Source: Emergencia sp.
GTDB taxonomy: Bacteria > Bacillota > Clostridia > Peptostreptococcales > Anaerovoracaceae
DNA: 64,000 bases
NCBI GenBank assembly: GCA_022767345.1
Contig: JALEOD010000045.1
Coordinates: forward strand, 23,659 to 87,658
Direction of reading: 5' to 3'
In this document: positions 52,537 through 60,153 of the stretch, one piece after another
Layout of the letters: every line of letters starts with the position of its first letter
How positions within the stretch are numbered: the stretch's first letter is position 1
The notes under the pieces: generated by a model
What the model saw: only the letters and a program-made list of their open reading frames with translations
Databases searched by the model: none
Told to the model about the DNA's origin: nothing
Made by a program: the position numbers and the translations under genes

Positions 52537-52569
52537 AGCATATCAGATGCTTGTGCATTCTGATATGCT
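52537..52569 (-). terminator. hairpin, probable terminator of mutY
   Basis: AGCATATCAG (52537-52546) pairs perfectly with CTGATATGCT (52560-52569); on the minus strand TTGTTTTTATT follows. It lies about 80 bases after mutY. Confidence 0.7.
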
Positions 52570-52651
52570 GCACATGTTCTCTATAATACCGCAAAACCTT
52601 ACAAAATTCTAGTATATTTTTTATATTTTTTAAAAGAATAACTTTCCCGCT

Positions 52652-53686
52652 CTACTTCAGAAAATATCCAAAAGCTGTCGGTAATGGGATTTCTTCATCC
52701 AGTTGTTCATTGCTTACCCACTGGAAAATTTTCGGCATTTTTTCCACTGCAATAAAATAACCTGTCATCTGCCACTCCACATGAGTAAACACATGGCAAT
52801 ATTCAATGCTGCGCAAAAGGTTCTTGGGCGCGCAGCCCCACTCTTCGACCTGCGCAATCGCTTGGGCTGCCGTCAACTTTTCCTCTACATTGGGAAACTG
52901 ATAAAGTCCCGCTAAAAGACCTGTTTTGCCTCGCTTACAGACGGCCGTTCTCCCTGCCGCCTGCAGGATAAATACCGTCATTTCCACCTGCTTTCGCGCC
53001 TTCTTCTTTGCTTTCACAGGAAGGGCCATCGCTGTGCCCGCTTCTTTCGCCCTGCAGTAAGCAGCAACCGGGCAGATTTCACATTTCGGCGCGCCTGCAG
53101 GACCGCACACCAAAGCCCCCAGTTCAATGAGGCCCTGGGTAAAATCCCCACAATCCCTTTCCGGATAGAGTTCAGATAGATAAGCAGTAATCCGCTTTTT
53201 CAGCCCGGTATTTAAAATATCCGTATCATCGTTATTTAAACGGCTCATCACACGCAGCACATTGCCGTCCACAGCGGCAATCCTCTGATCAAAGCAGATG
53301 GAAGCAATAGCGCCTGCCGTATATTCACCAATCCCGGGCAGGGTTTTTATCTCACCATAATCGCAGGGAAAAACACCGCCCAGTTCCTCTTCCACAACCC
53401 GGGCGGCTTTATGCATGTTTCGGATTCGATTGTAATATCCCAAACCCTGCCAGAGTTTCAGCAGGGTTTCTTCCTCCGCCGCAGCCAAATCAGAAATCGT
53501 CGGCAGCGCGTCCATAAAACGTTTGTAATAGTCCCGCACCGCTTCCACTCTGGTCTGCTGCAGCATGATTTCCGAAACCCAGACATGGTACGGCTCTTTA
53601 TCCTCACGCCACGGAAGCTGCCTATGGTTTTCGCGATACCATTCCACCAGCGTCCGGGTAAAGGATTCGTCTATCTTTTTAACCAT
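52652..53686 (-). CDS. mutY: A/G-specific adenine DNA glycosylase
   Basis: MutY removes adenine mispaired with 8-oxoguanine. The 344-residue protein has WVSEIMLQQTRVEAV near residue 32, the helix-hairpin-helix LPGIGEYTAGAIAS with the following catalytic Asp in AAVDGNVLRV near 138, and the 4Fe-4S cluster site with CEICPVAAYC near 200. The C-terminal NUDIX-like recognition domain follows. The start overlaps the SufB-type gene by 8 bases, so the cluster-requiring enzyme is cotranscribed with Fe-S assembly genes. Confidence 0.95.
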   Translation of the reverse strand: MVKKIDESFTRTLVEWYRENHRQLPWREDKEPYHVWVSEIMLQQTRVEAVRDYYKRFMDALPTISDLAAAEEETLLKLWQGLGYYNRIRNMHKAARVVEEELGGVFPCDYGEIKTLPGIGEYTAGAIASICFDQRIAAVDGNVLRVMSRLNNDDTDILNTGLKKRITAYLSELYPERDCGDFTQGLIELGALVCGPAGAPKCEICPVAAYCRAKEAGTAMALPVKAKKKARKQVEMTVFILQAAGRTAVCKRGKTGLLAGLYQFPNVEEKLTAAQAIAQVEEWGCAPKNLLRSIEYCHVFTHVEWQMTGYFIAVEKMPKIFQWVSNEQLDEEIPLPTAFGYFLK

Positions 53687-54608
53687 TGGCTCTCAAAAAT
53701 CCTTCGATAATCTGCTGTTCTGCTTCTTCCTCAGTAAGTCCCAGTGTTCTCAGCTTCAGAATCTGCTCTCCGGCAACTTTTCCGATTGCTGCCTCATGAA
53801 TCAGTTCCGCGTCCAGGTGGCCTGCGTAAAGCTCCGGCGCCGCATTGACTCTGCCTTTACCTACAAGAATCGCATCGCATTCGGAGTGCCCTGTACAGCG
53901 GTTATTACCTTTGATTTTAGAATGATATTCCTGATAGGAGTTTCCCTTTGCAACAGAACGTGAAATCAAATCAATGGCGCTGTCCTCGCCGTTCATATCC
54001 ACATCAAAGTCTGTCATGACATACTCATCTCCGTCGGTCATCAGGCTTTCGTGAATCAGAAGCTTTGCTCTGTCTCCAAGGCTTCCCGTAGTTGTTCTGA
54101 CGGAATGGTCTACGCCGCCCAGCTGTATTGTGTTCATCTCCAGCACCGCGTCTTCCGCAAGTTCCACATGGGTGACCGGGCTGATTTTTTTCTGTCCTGT
54201 TCCTTCGCCGGTTCCCAGATGTTTTTCCTCATAGAGAACTTTTGCGCCTTTTTCCAGATAAAAGCTGTGGATACCGTTGTGGGCAGCTTCGCCCTCGTCA
54301 TCGGTATGTACACCGCAGCCTGCTACGATTACTACATCGGCGTCTTCGCCTACATGAAAATCGTTATATACAAGGTCGCTGACATTACCGCGGGTCACAC
54401 AGGCAGGAATAAACACCGTTTCCCCTTTGGTTCCTGCTTTGATATAAATATCAATGCCGCTGCCGTCAGCCTTGCCCTCAATCTGAATGTTATCGGTGGA
54501 CTGTCTGCCTGCGCAGCCGCCGTTTTCTCTGATATTGAAAGCGCCTGTATAGCCGCCCTCTGTATAGTCAGAAACTGCTTTTAATAGTTCTTCTGTCAGC
54601 TTGTCCAT
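53679..54608 (-). CDS. SufB/SufD-family Fe-S cluster scaffold (minimal type)
   Basis: The 309-residue protein is a single SufBD domain, with VIVAGCGVHTDDEG near residue 93, VTHVELAEDAVLEMNTIQLGGVDH near 150 and the C-terminal HEAAIGKVAGEQILKLRTLGLTEEEAEQQII. It is much shorter than the ~460-residue SufB. It pairs with SufC 3 bases upstream, giving the two-gene SufC-SufB arrangement of anaerobes and archaea that lack SufD, SufS and SufU nearby. Candidate ligand residues are in GCGVH, HSEC near 242 and HEAAIG. AAAGGAGTGG precedes the ATG. Confidence 0.88.
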   Translation of the reverse strand: MDKLTEELLKAVSDYTEGGYTGAFNIRENGGCAGRQSTDNIQIEGKADGSGIDIYIKAGTKGETVFIPACVTRGNVSDLVYNDFHVGEDADVVIVAGCGVHTDDEGEAAHNGIHSFYLEKGAKVLYEEKHLGTGEGTGQKKISPVTHVELAEDAVLEMNTIQLGGVDHSVRTTTGSLGDRAKLLIHESLMTDGDEYVMTDFDVDMNGEDSAIDLISRSVAKGNSYQEYHSKIKGNNRCTGHSECDAILVGKGRVNAAPELYAGHLDAELIHEAAIGKVAGEQILKLRTLGLTEEEAEQQIIEGFLRANG

Positions 54609-54611
54609 CCT

Positions 54612-55334
54612 TTACCACTCCTTTCCAATCGGGCAGGTGCCGGATTTCTCGCCTGCCAAAAGCTGCGGCATGATTTCCTGACTCGGCCCTGAAATGCGAA
54701 CTTTTCCGTCCACAATCACCGCGATTTCATCTGCAATCTCAAGAAGGCGCTCCTGATGAGAAATGACTAAAAGCGCCTTGTCCTGTTCTTTTTTAAGGGC
54801 CTCAAAGGTCTCAATGAGTCCTGTAAAACTCCAAAGGTCAATCCCTGCCTCCGGCTCATCGAAAATCAGCACCTTGCTGTCTTTTCGCGCCAGTACTGAC
54901 GCGATTTCAATTCGTTTGATTTCACCGCCGGAAAGACTCGCGTTGATTTCTCTGTCGATATAGTCTTTGGTGCAAAGTCCGACCTTCGCCATCAGCTGAC
55001 AGACATTTTCATCGCCGACATCTCCTCCTGCCGCCAAATCCAAAAGAGATCGTACAGTGATTCCTTTAAATCTGACCGGCTGCTGAAAAGCATAGCTGAT
55101 GCCGAGTTTAGCTCTTTCTGTAATATCCTTTTCTGTAATATCTATATTTTCAAGGCTGATTCTGCCGCTGCTCACCTGATTCAGACCTGCGATGACTTTC
55201 GCAAGAGAAGTCTTTCCGCCTCCGTTGGGACCAGTGACTACAGTCAGCTTCCCCGGTTTCAGCTGCAGATTGATTCCCTTGAGAACCGCATCTCTGCCGT
55301 CCGGTTTCCAGCACACATTTTCAAGTGTAAGCAT
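54612..55334 (-). CDS. sufC: SufC-type ABC ATPase
   Basis: The 240-residue ATPase energises the SufB scaffold. It has Walker A GPNGGGKTSLAK, the signature LSGGEIKRIEIASVL, Walker B VLIFDEPEAGID and the switch His in VISHQERLL. I start it at the ATG at 55334 with a GGAGGAACAAC leader; an upstream in-frame codon at 55367 is not needed. No membrane domain protein is present, as expected for SufC. Confidence 0.9.
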   Translation of the reverse strand: MLTLENVCWKPDGRDAVLKGINLQLKPGKLTVVTGPNGGGKTSLAKVIAGLNQVSSGRISLENIDITEKDITERAKLGISYAFQQPVRFKGITVRSLLDLAAGGDVGDENVCQLMAKVGLCTKDYIDREINASLSGGEIKRIEIASVLARKDSKVLIFDEPEAGIDLWSFTGLIETFEALKKEQDKALLVISHQERLLEIADEIAVIVDGKVRISGPSQEIMPQLLAGEKSGTCPIGKEW

Positions 55335-55449
55335 GTTGTTCCTCCAAAAATCTAAAATTGTTTGCATACTTTTTTATTTTATACCATTTACAGCAGAATT
55401 GAAACCTTTTTCTCGTAAAAACGCCCCAAAGCCGCAAAAATCCATAAAA

Positions 55450-55478
55450 AACACCTCTCACCATGATTAGAGAGGCGT
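55450..55478 (-). terminator. Rho-independent terminator of the DUF1805 gene
   Basis: On the minus strand, GCCTCTC and GAGAGGT form the stem around TAATCATGGT, followed by GTTTTTTAT. Confidence 0.8.
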
Positions 55479-55491
55479 CAGATATTATCAA

Positions 55492-55800
55492 TTATGCGTT
55501 TAATTTAGCCACTGCTTCGGCACCTGTCATGCCAACTTCCACGCCCAGCTCCGCGGCTTTTGCTGTGACAGCCTTTACCGGATTCGCCAGCGTTTCCTCA
55601 AAACAGCTTCCGCCAACCACTGCCGCCGCGTCTCCAAAGGCGTCAGCGCCCGCAACATTCAGATAACCGCACATCACATATCCGTTTTTGCAAAGAATCA
55701 AAAGCATATTGGGATGGCCTTCTCCGCCGGGCGCAACAACGCGCAGTCCCTGTACGGCATTGCCATTTACGTTTAACAATTCTGTCTGTATCATTTCCAT
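55492..55800 (-). CDS. DUF1805 (YunC-type) protein
   Basis: The 102-residue protein matches the YunC family in length and pattern: LRVVAPGGEGHPNMLLILCKNGYVMCGYLNV split over two strands, GGSCFEETLANPVKAVTAKA, and the terminal GVEVGMTGAEAVAKL. The structure of the family is a small alpha-beta fold; no biochemical role is established. Two ATGs, at 55800 and 55794, both fit the AGGAGG site. It is followed by its own terminator. Confidence 0.85.
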   Translation of the reverse strand: MEMIQTELLNVNGNAVQGLRVVAPGGEGHPNMLLILCKNGYVMCGYLNVAGADAFGDAAAVVGGSCFEETLANPVKAVTAKAAELGVEVGMTGAEAVAKLNA

Positions 55801-55869
55801 TTTCCTCCTGTATGGTATTCTTCTATTCCTTTATTATACTGCCCCTTTCTTCGGAAGTAAAGCAGGTTT

Positions 55870-57198
55870 CTACTCCTGCCTCTTCTGCCGCTTCCATTCC
55901 TCGATTTGAGAAAGACGCTCCTTTACCAGCTTTTCTCTGCCCTGGGCCGTCGGCTGATAATATCGCCTTCCTTTCAGTGAATCCGGCAGGCAGGTCATAG
56001 CCGTCAGCTTTTCCTCTGTATCATGAGCATATTCGTAACCTTTCCCATAGTCCAGTTCTTTCATCAAGGAAGTCGGCGCATTGCAAAGATGCAGCGGCAC
56101 CGGCTCGGCGGGCATATTTTTTACATCCTTTTTGCAGGCTTCACAGGCACGATACACCGCGTTGGATTTGCTCGCCATAGAAAGGTATACCACGGCATGG
56201 GTCAGGTGTACATCACATTCGGGCATCCCCAGAAAATGGCATGCCTGATAAGCAGCCACCGCAACCTGCAGCGCACCGGAGTCCGCCATGCCCACATCTT
56301 CACTGGCAAAACGTACCAGTCTGCGGGCGATGTAAAGAGGATTCTCTCCGCCGTCCAGCATTCTGCAAAGCCAATATACCGCAGCATCCGGGTCACTGTT
56401 GCGCATGGATTTGTGCAGGGCGGAAATCAGATTATAGTGCTCTTCTCCATTTTTATCGTATAACAGCGATCTGCGATTCATACATTCCGCCAGCACCGAA
56501 TCGGTCACATGTACTGTGCCCTCTTCATCGATTTCTCCGTTGAGCACCGCCATCTCCAAAGTGTTCAAAGCGGTTCTTGCGTCCCCATTAGAAAATCTTG
56601 CAATGACGGAAAGGTCCTCCTCGCTGATATCTAAATCCATGCTGCCAAAACCTTTTTCGCTGATGACCGCATGGTGCAGAAGTCCCGTCAAATCCTCCTC
56701 GCCAAGGGCTTTCATCACAAAAACCTTGCATCTGGATAAAAGGGCGGAATTAATTTCAAAGGATGGATTTTCCGTAGTCGCGCCTACCAGTATAATGCTT
56801 CCCTTTTCTACATAAGGCAGAAAGGCATCCTGCTGCGCTTTATTAAACCTGTGGATTTCATCGGCAAAGAGCAGAGTGCGAATGCCCATGCGCCGGGATT
56901 CCTCCGCGCGGCCCATGACTTCTTTAATCTCCTTGATTCCGCTGGTCACTGCGCTGAATTCCACAAAACTCGCCTTGGTTTTCTTTGCGATAATCCTTGC
57001 CAGGGTGGTCTTCCCCACGCCCGGCGGTCCCCAGAAAATCATCGAAGAAATCTGGTCTTTATCGATGAGCTGCCGCAGAATCTTCCCTTTGCCGATTAAA
57101 TGCTGCTGTCCCACGTACTCGTCCAGGGTTTCCGGTCTGAGACGACTGGCAAGGGGCGCGCTTTCGGAGCGATTGTCAAAAATTGTAAGCTGTTCCAT
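55870..57198 (-). CDS. rarA: replication-associated recombination protein A (MgsA/RarA AAA+ ATPase)
   Basis: The 442-residue AAA+ ATPase acts at stalled replication forks. It has LASRLRPETLDEYVGQQHLIG at the N-terminus, Walker A WGPPGVGKTTLARI near residue 55, Walker B TLLFADEIHRFNKAQQDAFLP near 108 and sensor 1 VGATTENPSFEIN. The C-terminal tetramerisation domain has HLCNAPTSLMKELDYGKGYEYAHD and YYQPTAQGRE. It begins one base after the mscL stop, so the two are cotranscribed. Confidence 0.96.
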   Translation of the reverse strand: MEQLTIFDNRSESAPLASRLRPETLDEYVGQQHLIGKGKILRQLIDKDQISSMIFWGPPGVGKTTLARIIAKKTKASFVEFSAVTSGIKEIKEVMGRAEESRRMGIRTLLFADEIHRFNKAQQDAFLPYVEKGSIILVGATTENPSFEINSALLSRCKVFVMKALGEEDLTGLLHHAVISEKGFGSMDLDISEEDLSVIARFSNGDARTALNTLEMAVLNGEIDEEGTVHVTDSVLAECMNRRSLLYDKNGEEHYNLISALHKSMRNSDPDAAVYWLCRMLDGGENPLYIARRLVRFASEDVGMADSGALQVAVAAYQACHFLGMPECDVHLTHAVVYLSMASKSNAVYRACEACKKDVKNMPAEPVPLHLCNAPTSLMKELDYGKGYEYAHDTEEKLTAMTCLPDSLKGRRYYQPTAQGREKLVKERLSQIEEWKRQKRQE

Positions 57199-57199
57199 A

Positions 57200-57682
57200 C
57201 TAATTCTCTTCCGCCTGTTTTTCCTTCAGCAAATCTCTGATTTCCGCCAGAAGTTCCTCCTGAGTCGGTCCCTTCGGCGCCTCTTCTTCGGCTTCTTTTG
57301 CCTCTGCCCTTGTAAATGCCGCTGTCACCTTTGCCGCAACCTTCACCATGGCGAAAATACACACGCCGATAATTAAGAAGTCGATGATATTCTGTATGAA
57401 ACTTCCATAAAGAATGGCTGTTTCCGGTGTTACAACAGTGCCGGCAGCGTCCAGCTCAGCCTCCTTAATCACCCACTTTAAATCTGAAAAAGAGATTGTG
57501 CCCGTAATCGCTCCCAGTGCCGGCATAAGAATATCATTTACAAGCGAAGTTACGATTTTTCCGAAAGCACCTCCGATAATCACGCCAACGGCCATATCGA
57601 TGATATTTCCTTTTAAGATAAAGGCTTTAAATTCGCTGACTGTGCTGCCCACAGTACCTGTCAATTTGTTTTTCTTTTCCAT
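57200..57682 (-). CDS. mscL: large-conductance mechanosensitive channel
   Basis: MscL opens under membrane tension to release solutes in osmotic downshock. The 160-residue protein has EFKAFILKGNIIDMAVGVIIGGAFG at the N-terminus and TM1, KIVTSLVNDILMPALG, then a periplasmic loop, TM2 near 95-118 and a long charged cytoplasmic helix (PTQEELLAEIRDLL). The loop and tail are a little longer than in E. coli (136 residues). A GAGGAAAAC site precedes the ATG, and the promoter is at 57756-57784. Confidence 0.95.
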   Translation of the reverse strand: MEKKNKLTGTVGSTVSEFKAFILKGNIIDMAVGVIIGGAFGKIVTSLVNDILMPALGAITGTISFSDLKWVIKEAELDAAGTVVTPETAILYGSFIQNIIDFLIIGVCIFAMVKVAAKVTAAFTRAEAKEAEEEAPKGPTQEELLAEIRDLLKEKQAEEN

Positions 57683-57755
57683 AAAGTTTTCCTCTGCTGT
57701 TCTTTTCTTTTACGTTGTTCATCGTTTTTTTGCGATATAATTTAAAATTTATCTT

Positions 57756-57784
57756 ATTTTAGCATATTTTGATAAACACGACAA
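57756..57784 (-). promoter_or_regulatory. promoter of the mscL-rarA operon
   Basis: On the minus strand, TTGTCG (57779-57784) and TAAAAT (57756-57761) are 17 bases apart, about 75 bases before mscL. Confidence 0.6.
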
Positions 57785-58150
57785 CCGGTTCCCTGCTCTG
57801 CATCTTAACCTAAAATCCAGTTTTCAAGAAAAAGTGTATAATACTTTTGTTCTGCGCTTTTATGGGGCCTGCATTTTGCATAAGGCATCCTATAAAATCA
57901 CCAAATTCTTACGTAAAATGCAACATTTCGGCAAAAAATCGAAGACAAATCCTGTCTGCCACCTGAGGTGTCCCACCAATTGGTGATGTAATTTGACTAC
58001 AATTATACACTTTTTTTGTATTTTCTATTTCTCGGTTAAGAATTCGCTACCCCAGTTATACATATTTTATTGAAAATCGTAATTTGGGTTAAAAGCATTT
58101 GTCCATGCGCCGGACGCACAGCATTTACAGATTTTCTAAATTCCATTAAA
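57785..58150. other. non-coding gap with palindromes
   Basis: I see no supported gene here. GCATTTTGCATAAG (57871-57884) is an imperfect inverted match (12 of 14) to CTTACGTAAAATGC (57908-57921). Two short palindromes, CACCTGAGGTG (57960-57970) and CACCAATTGGTG (57974-57985), stand side by side. Neither belongs clearly to the repeat families elsewhere in the window. Confidence 0.5.
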
Positions 58151-58172
58151 ATACCGGGGCGAAATGCCCCGG
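58150..58172 (-). terminator. Rho-independent terminator of the DUF2089 operon
   Basis: CCGGGGC (58154-58160) pairs with GCCCCGG (58166-58172) around GAAAT; on the minus strand TATTTTAA follows. Confidence 0.8.
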
Positions 58173-58211
58173 CTCTAAAACCCCTTATATTTTGCAGAAA
58201 GCCTGCTGTTT

Positions 58212-58856
58212 TTATAAATTTTCAATTTCCATACGGCGCAGTTCAGAAGCCCGCTTTCCTTTGTGCACCTGACGGCGTTTCAGCAAATAAACGATGAGAA
58301 GCGGAAACCCCAGAAATAGCAGCGGTCCATAAAACATTCCCCTTATGTCATAGATAAAGCATGTACTTCCGGGATCTATGCCGTCCGGTTTCACGAAAAC
58401 CAGCCTTTTACTCATATCTTCGACCACTTCTCGCTCTGTACTCCAGCTTGCCAATATTTTCTTTCCCTCTGTCATAGTTTCAAAAAGACCGCGGTAAGGT
58501 TCTCGGTAATCATCGTACTGTTTTGCGTCCAGGTCATAGCTTTCCCTCAAGATTCCCTTCTCATCTACGATCTCAATCGGACCATAGGCGCGGATTATGT
58601 CTCCGTCCACTCGGGCAATCATCTGTGCCGTCATACCGTTATTCAGCTTTGCAGTCAGAGTTTCCAGCTTTTCGCCACTATACTTGTGCAGAACCGTCAT
58701 GTTTATTCCCAGAATTAAAGTCAGCAGCAAAACAATAGGCGCCAGTCCCGGCCAGGGACTGCCCTTTCCCGAAAGTTTCACAACAATGACGAAAAAAGCT
58801 GCAACCAGTGCCAGCACTACGATAGACACTAGAAAACTCATTAAAATTCCCATCAT
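58212..58856 (-). CDS. membrane protein with three predicted helices, function unknown
   Basis: The 214-residue protein has two N-terminal helices (about residues 3-28 and 37-55), an extracytoplasmic stretch of about 120 residues, and a third helix near 175-195 followed by a Lys/Arg-rich tail. The stretch carries IRAYGPIEIVDEKG and REVVEDMSKRLVFVKPDG. Start codons at 58856 and 58853 both follow AAGGAG at the end of the DUF2089 gene. It shares its build, though not clear sequence, with the protein on the other side of that gene. Confidence 0.7.
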   Translation of the reverse strand: MMGILMSFLVSIVVLALVAAFFVIVVKLSGKGSPWPGLAPIVLLLTLILGINMTVLHKYSGEKLETLTAKLNNGMTAQMIARVDGDIIRAYGPIEIVDEKGILRESYDLDAKQYDDYREPYRGLFETMTEGKKILASWSTEREVVEDMSKRLVFVKPDGIDPGSTCFIYDIRGMFYGPLLFLGFPLLIVYLLKRRQVHKGKRASELRRMEIENL

Positions 58857-58857
58857 C

Positions 58858-59151
58858 TTACTCCTTTTCTTTCTTATACGCATGAATCAGAATTTTAGCA
58901 GTTTCAAAGTCCAATCTGTCGTCCAGCGCCAGCTTTTTTACCAACTTTACATAAGGCTCTGCCTCCGTATCTTCATGCATTTCGATTTTCTCAATCAGTC
59001 GGTCAAGACGCAGCCTGACAGTTGGATAAGTCACCCCATAACTTGCCGCCATCTCTTTCAGCGAGCCGCTGCTCAGCACAAAGTTCTTGATGAAAGTTAC
59101 ATCTTCATCTTCCAGTTCTTCCATCCAGGAAGGTACAATTTTAATTGACAT
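58858..59151 (-). CDS. DUF2089-family putative regulator
   Basis: The 97-residue protein matches the DUF2089 family: EELEDEDVTFIKNFVLSSGSLKEMAASYGVTYPTVRLRLDRLIEKIE (residues 11-57, here cited in parts) is a sigma-4/HTH-like unit with SYPT-type recognition helix (GVTYPTVR). It is followed by a short helical tail. Such proteins are usually found beside membrane proteins they may control. GGGGGCG precedes the ATG, and the gene is tightly packed between the two membrane protein genes. The zinc-ribbon N-terminus seen in some DUF2089 members is absent. Confidence 0.8.
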   Translation of the reverse strand: MSIKIVPSWMEELEDEDVTFIKNFVLSSGSLKEMAASYGVTYPTVRLRLDRLIEKIEMHEDTEAEPYVKLVKKLALDDRLDFETAKILIHAYKKEKE

Positions 59152-59163
59152 CTTTTCGCCCCC

Positions 59164-59820
59164 CTATATGTCCTTCAGCTTGCTCTTCATCAGCAAATTT
59201 GCTTTTTTTCTGCGAATCAGGCTCCACAGATACATGACTGCCAGTATAAGACCGGGGCCTCCGTAGAGTCGCATACCGAGTAAAAAGCTGCCCCAGGTAA
59301 GTTTCTCTTTCATACCGGGATCCGCTTCCTTCATGGCAGCCAATTCCTCGTAGGAAACCGATTTTCCGGTAAATTTCCCTTTCTGGTAAGAGAAAACTTC
59401 TTCTATACCTTTTTTCTCTGCCTGTGAAATCGGCAAACTGGTTTGGATTACTTTGTCTTTCTCCATCTCTAAATTGATGAACTCTAATTGTTCATCAGCC
59501 CCAGCAACATACTGGCCCAGCGCAACGATTCCTTTCTCTCGACTGTTAATCCAGATAATCCTGCCGACCTCCTCTGCGCCGACAAAAACCTGCTCACCTT
59601 CCAGTCCCGTGTCTGGAGAGGATTTCATACTAAAAGTAGTTACAGATAATACCATCGCCCCCACCAGCAACACGACCGGCAAAATCCAATCCCCCTTACT
59701 CCTCCTGCTAATCAAATATTTTTCCAGCAATATCAGAACGGCAAAGATTCCAACATAGAAAAAGAAACCGAGCAGCATCTGTACATATTTCCAACAGCTT
59801 AACATCAAGTCCACTTTCAT
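59164..59820 (-). CDS. membrane protein with three predicted helices, first gene of the DUF2089 unit
   Basis: The 218-residue protein has helices near residues 9-33 and 43-62, an exterior stretch of ~110 residues (GLEGEQVFVGAEEVGRI, INLEMEKDKVIQTSLPISQ) and a last helix near 180-200 with a basic tail. The start is uncertain: ATG at 59820 abuts a GGGAGGG site, while GTG at 59814 would be ideally spaced. No family is recognised. The topology equals that of the product at 58212-58856, suggesting they work together. Confidence 0.65.
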   Translation of the reverse strand: MKVDLMLSCWKYVQMLLGFFFYVGIFAVLILLEKYLISRRSKGDWILPVVLLVGAMVLSVTTFSMKSSPDTGLEGEQVFVGAEEVGRIIWINSREKGIVALGQYVAGADEQLEFINLEMEKDKVIQTSLPISQAEKKGIEEVFSYQKGKFTGKSVSYEELAAMKEADPGMKEKLTWGSFLLGMRLYGGPGLILAVMYLWSLIRRKKANLLMKSKLKDI

Positions 59821-59916
59821 CCCTCCCATCGCCCGATTTTAATTTATTTAAATATATCATTTAATTTTATTAAAGTCAATATTTATTTTTTCTTTCACTT
59901 TATTGATTTTTTATAT

Positions 59917-60066
59917 TCTCATGACCGCCTATGTATCACAGATAGACCAACAGCCGACGCGTCTTATGGTTCGAAAATCCTAGAGGAAGTTTGCTATTTA
60001 GAAAACAATTTCGGGATTTTGGAAAACAGAGATTCTGGCACTAGCACAATTGATGAGTTTCATTAA
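59917..60066 (+). pseudogene. possible coding remnant of about 49 residues
   Basis: A plus-strand frame with no start codon reads DRPTADASYGSKILEEV, then YLENNFGILENRDSG, to a TAA at 60064. Amino acid use is protein-like, and it stands just before the promoter of the M18 peptidase. I cannot place the family, and chance openness is possible. The rest of the 324-base gap shows only AT-rich sequence and the promoter. Confidence 0.25.
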
Positions 60067-60095
60067 TCTGCTGTAATTCCGTTGCCAGTTCACCC

Positions 60096-60124
60096 TTGAC
60101 AGACCGCAGGCCAAAAGTTAAGAT
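60096..60124 (+). promoter_or_regulatory. SigA-type promoter of the M18 aminopeptidase gene
   Basis: TTGACA (60096-60101) and TAAGAT (60119-60124) are 17 bases apart, 30 bases before the ATG. Confidence 0.75.
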
Positions 60125-60153
60125 TAAAAATAGAAAATAATAAGGAGGATTTT

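Noticed and set aside
59960..59985. tRNA T-arm-like GGTTCGAAAATCC
   Set aside because: Flanking bases do not form a T stem, and no acceptor, D or anticodon arms can be drawn.
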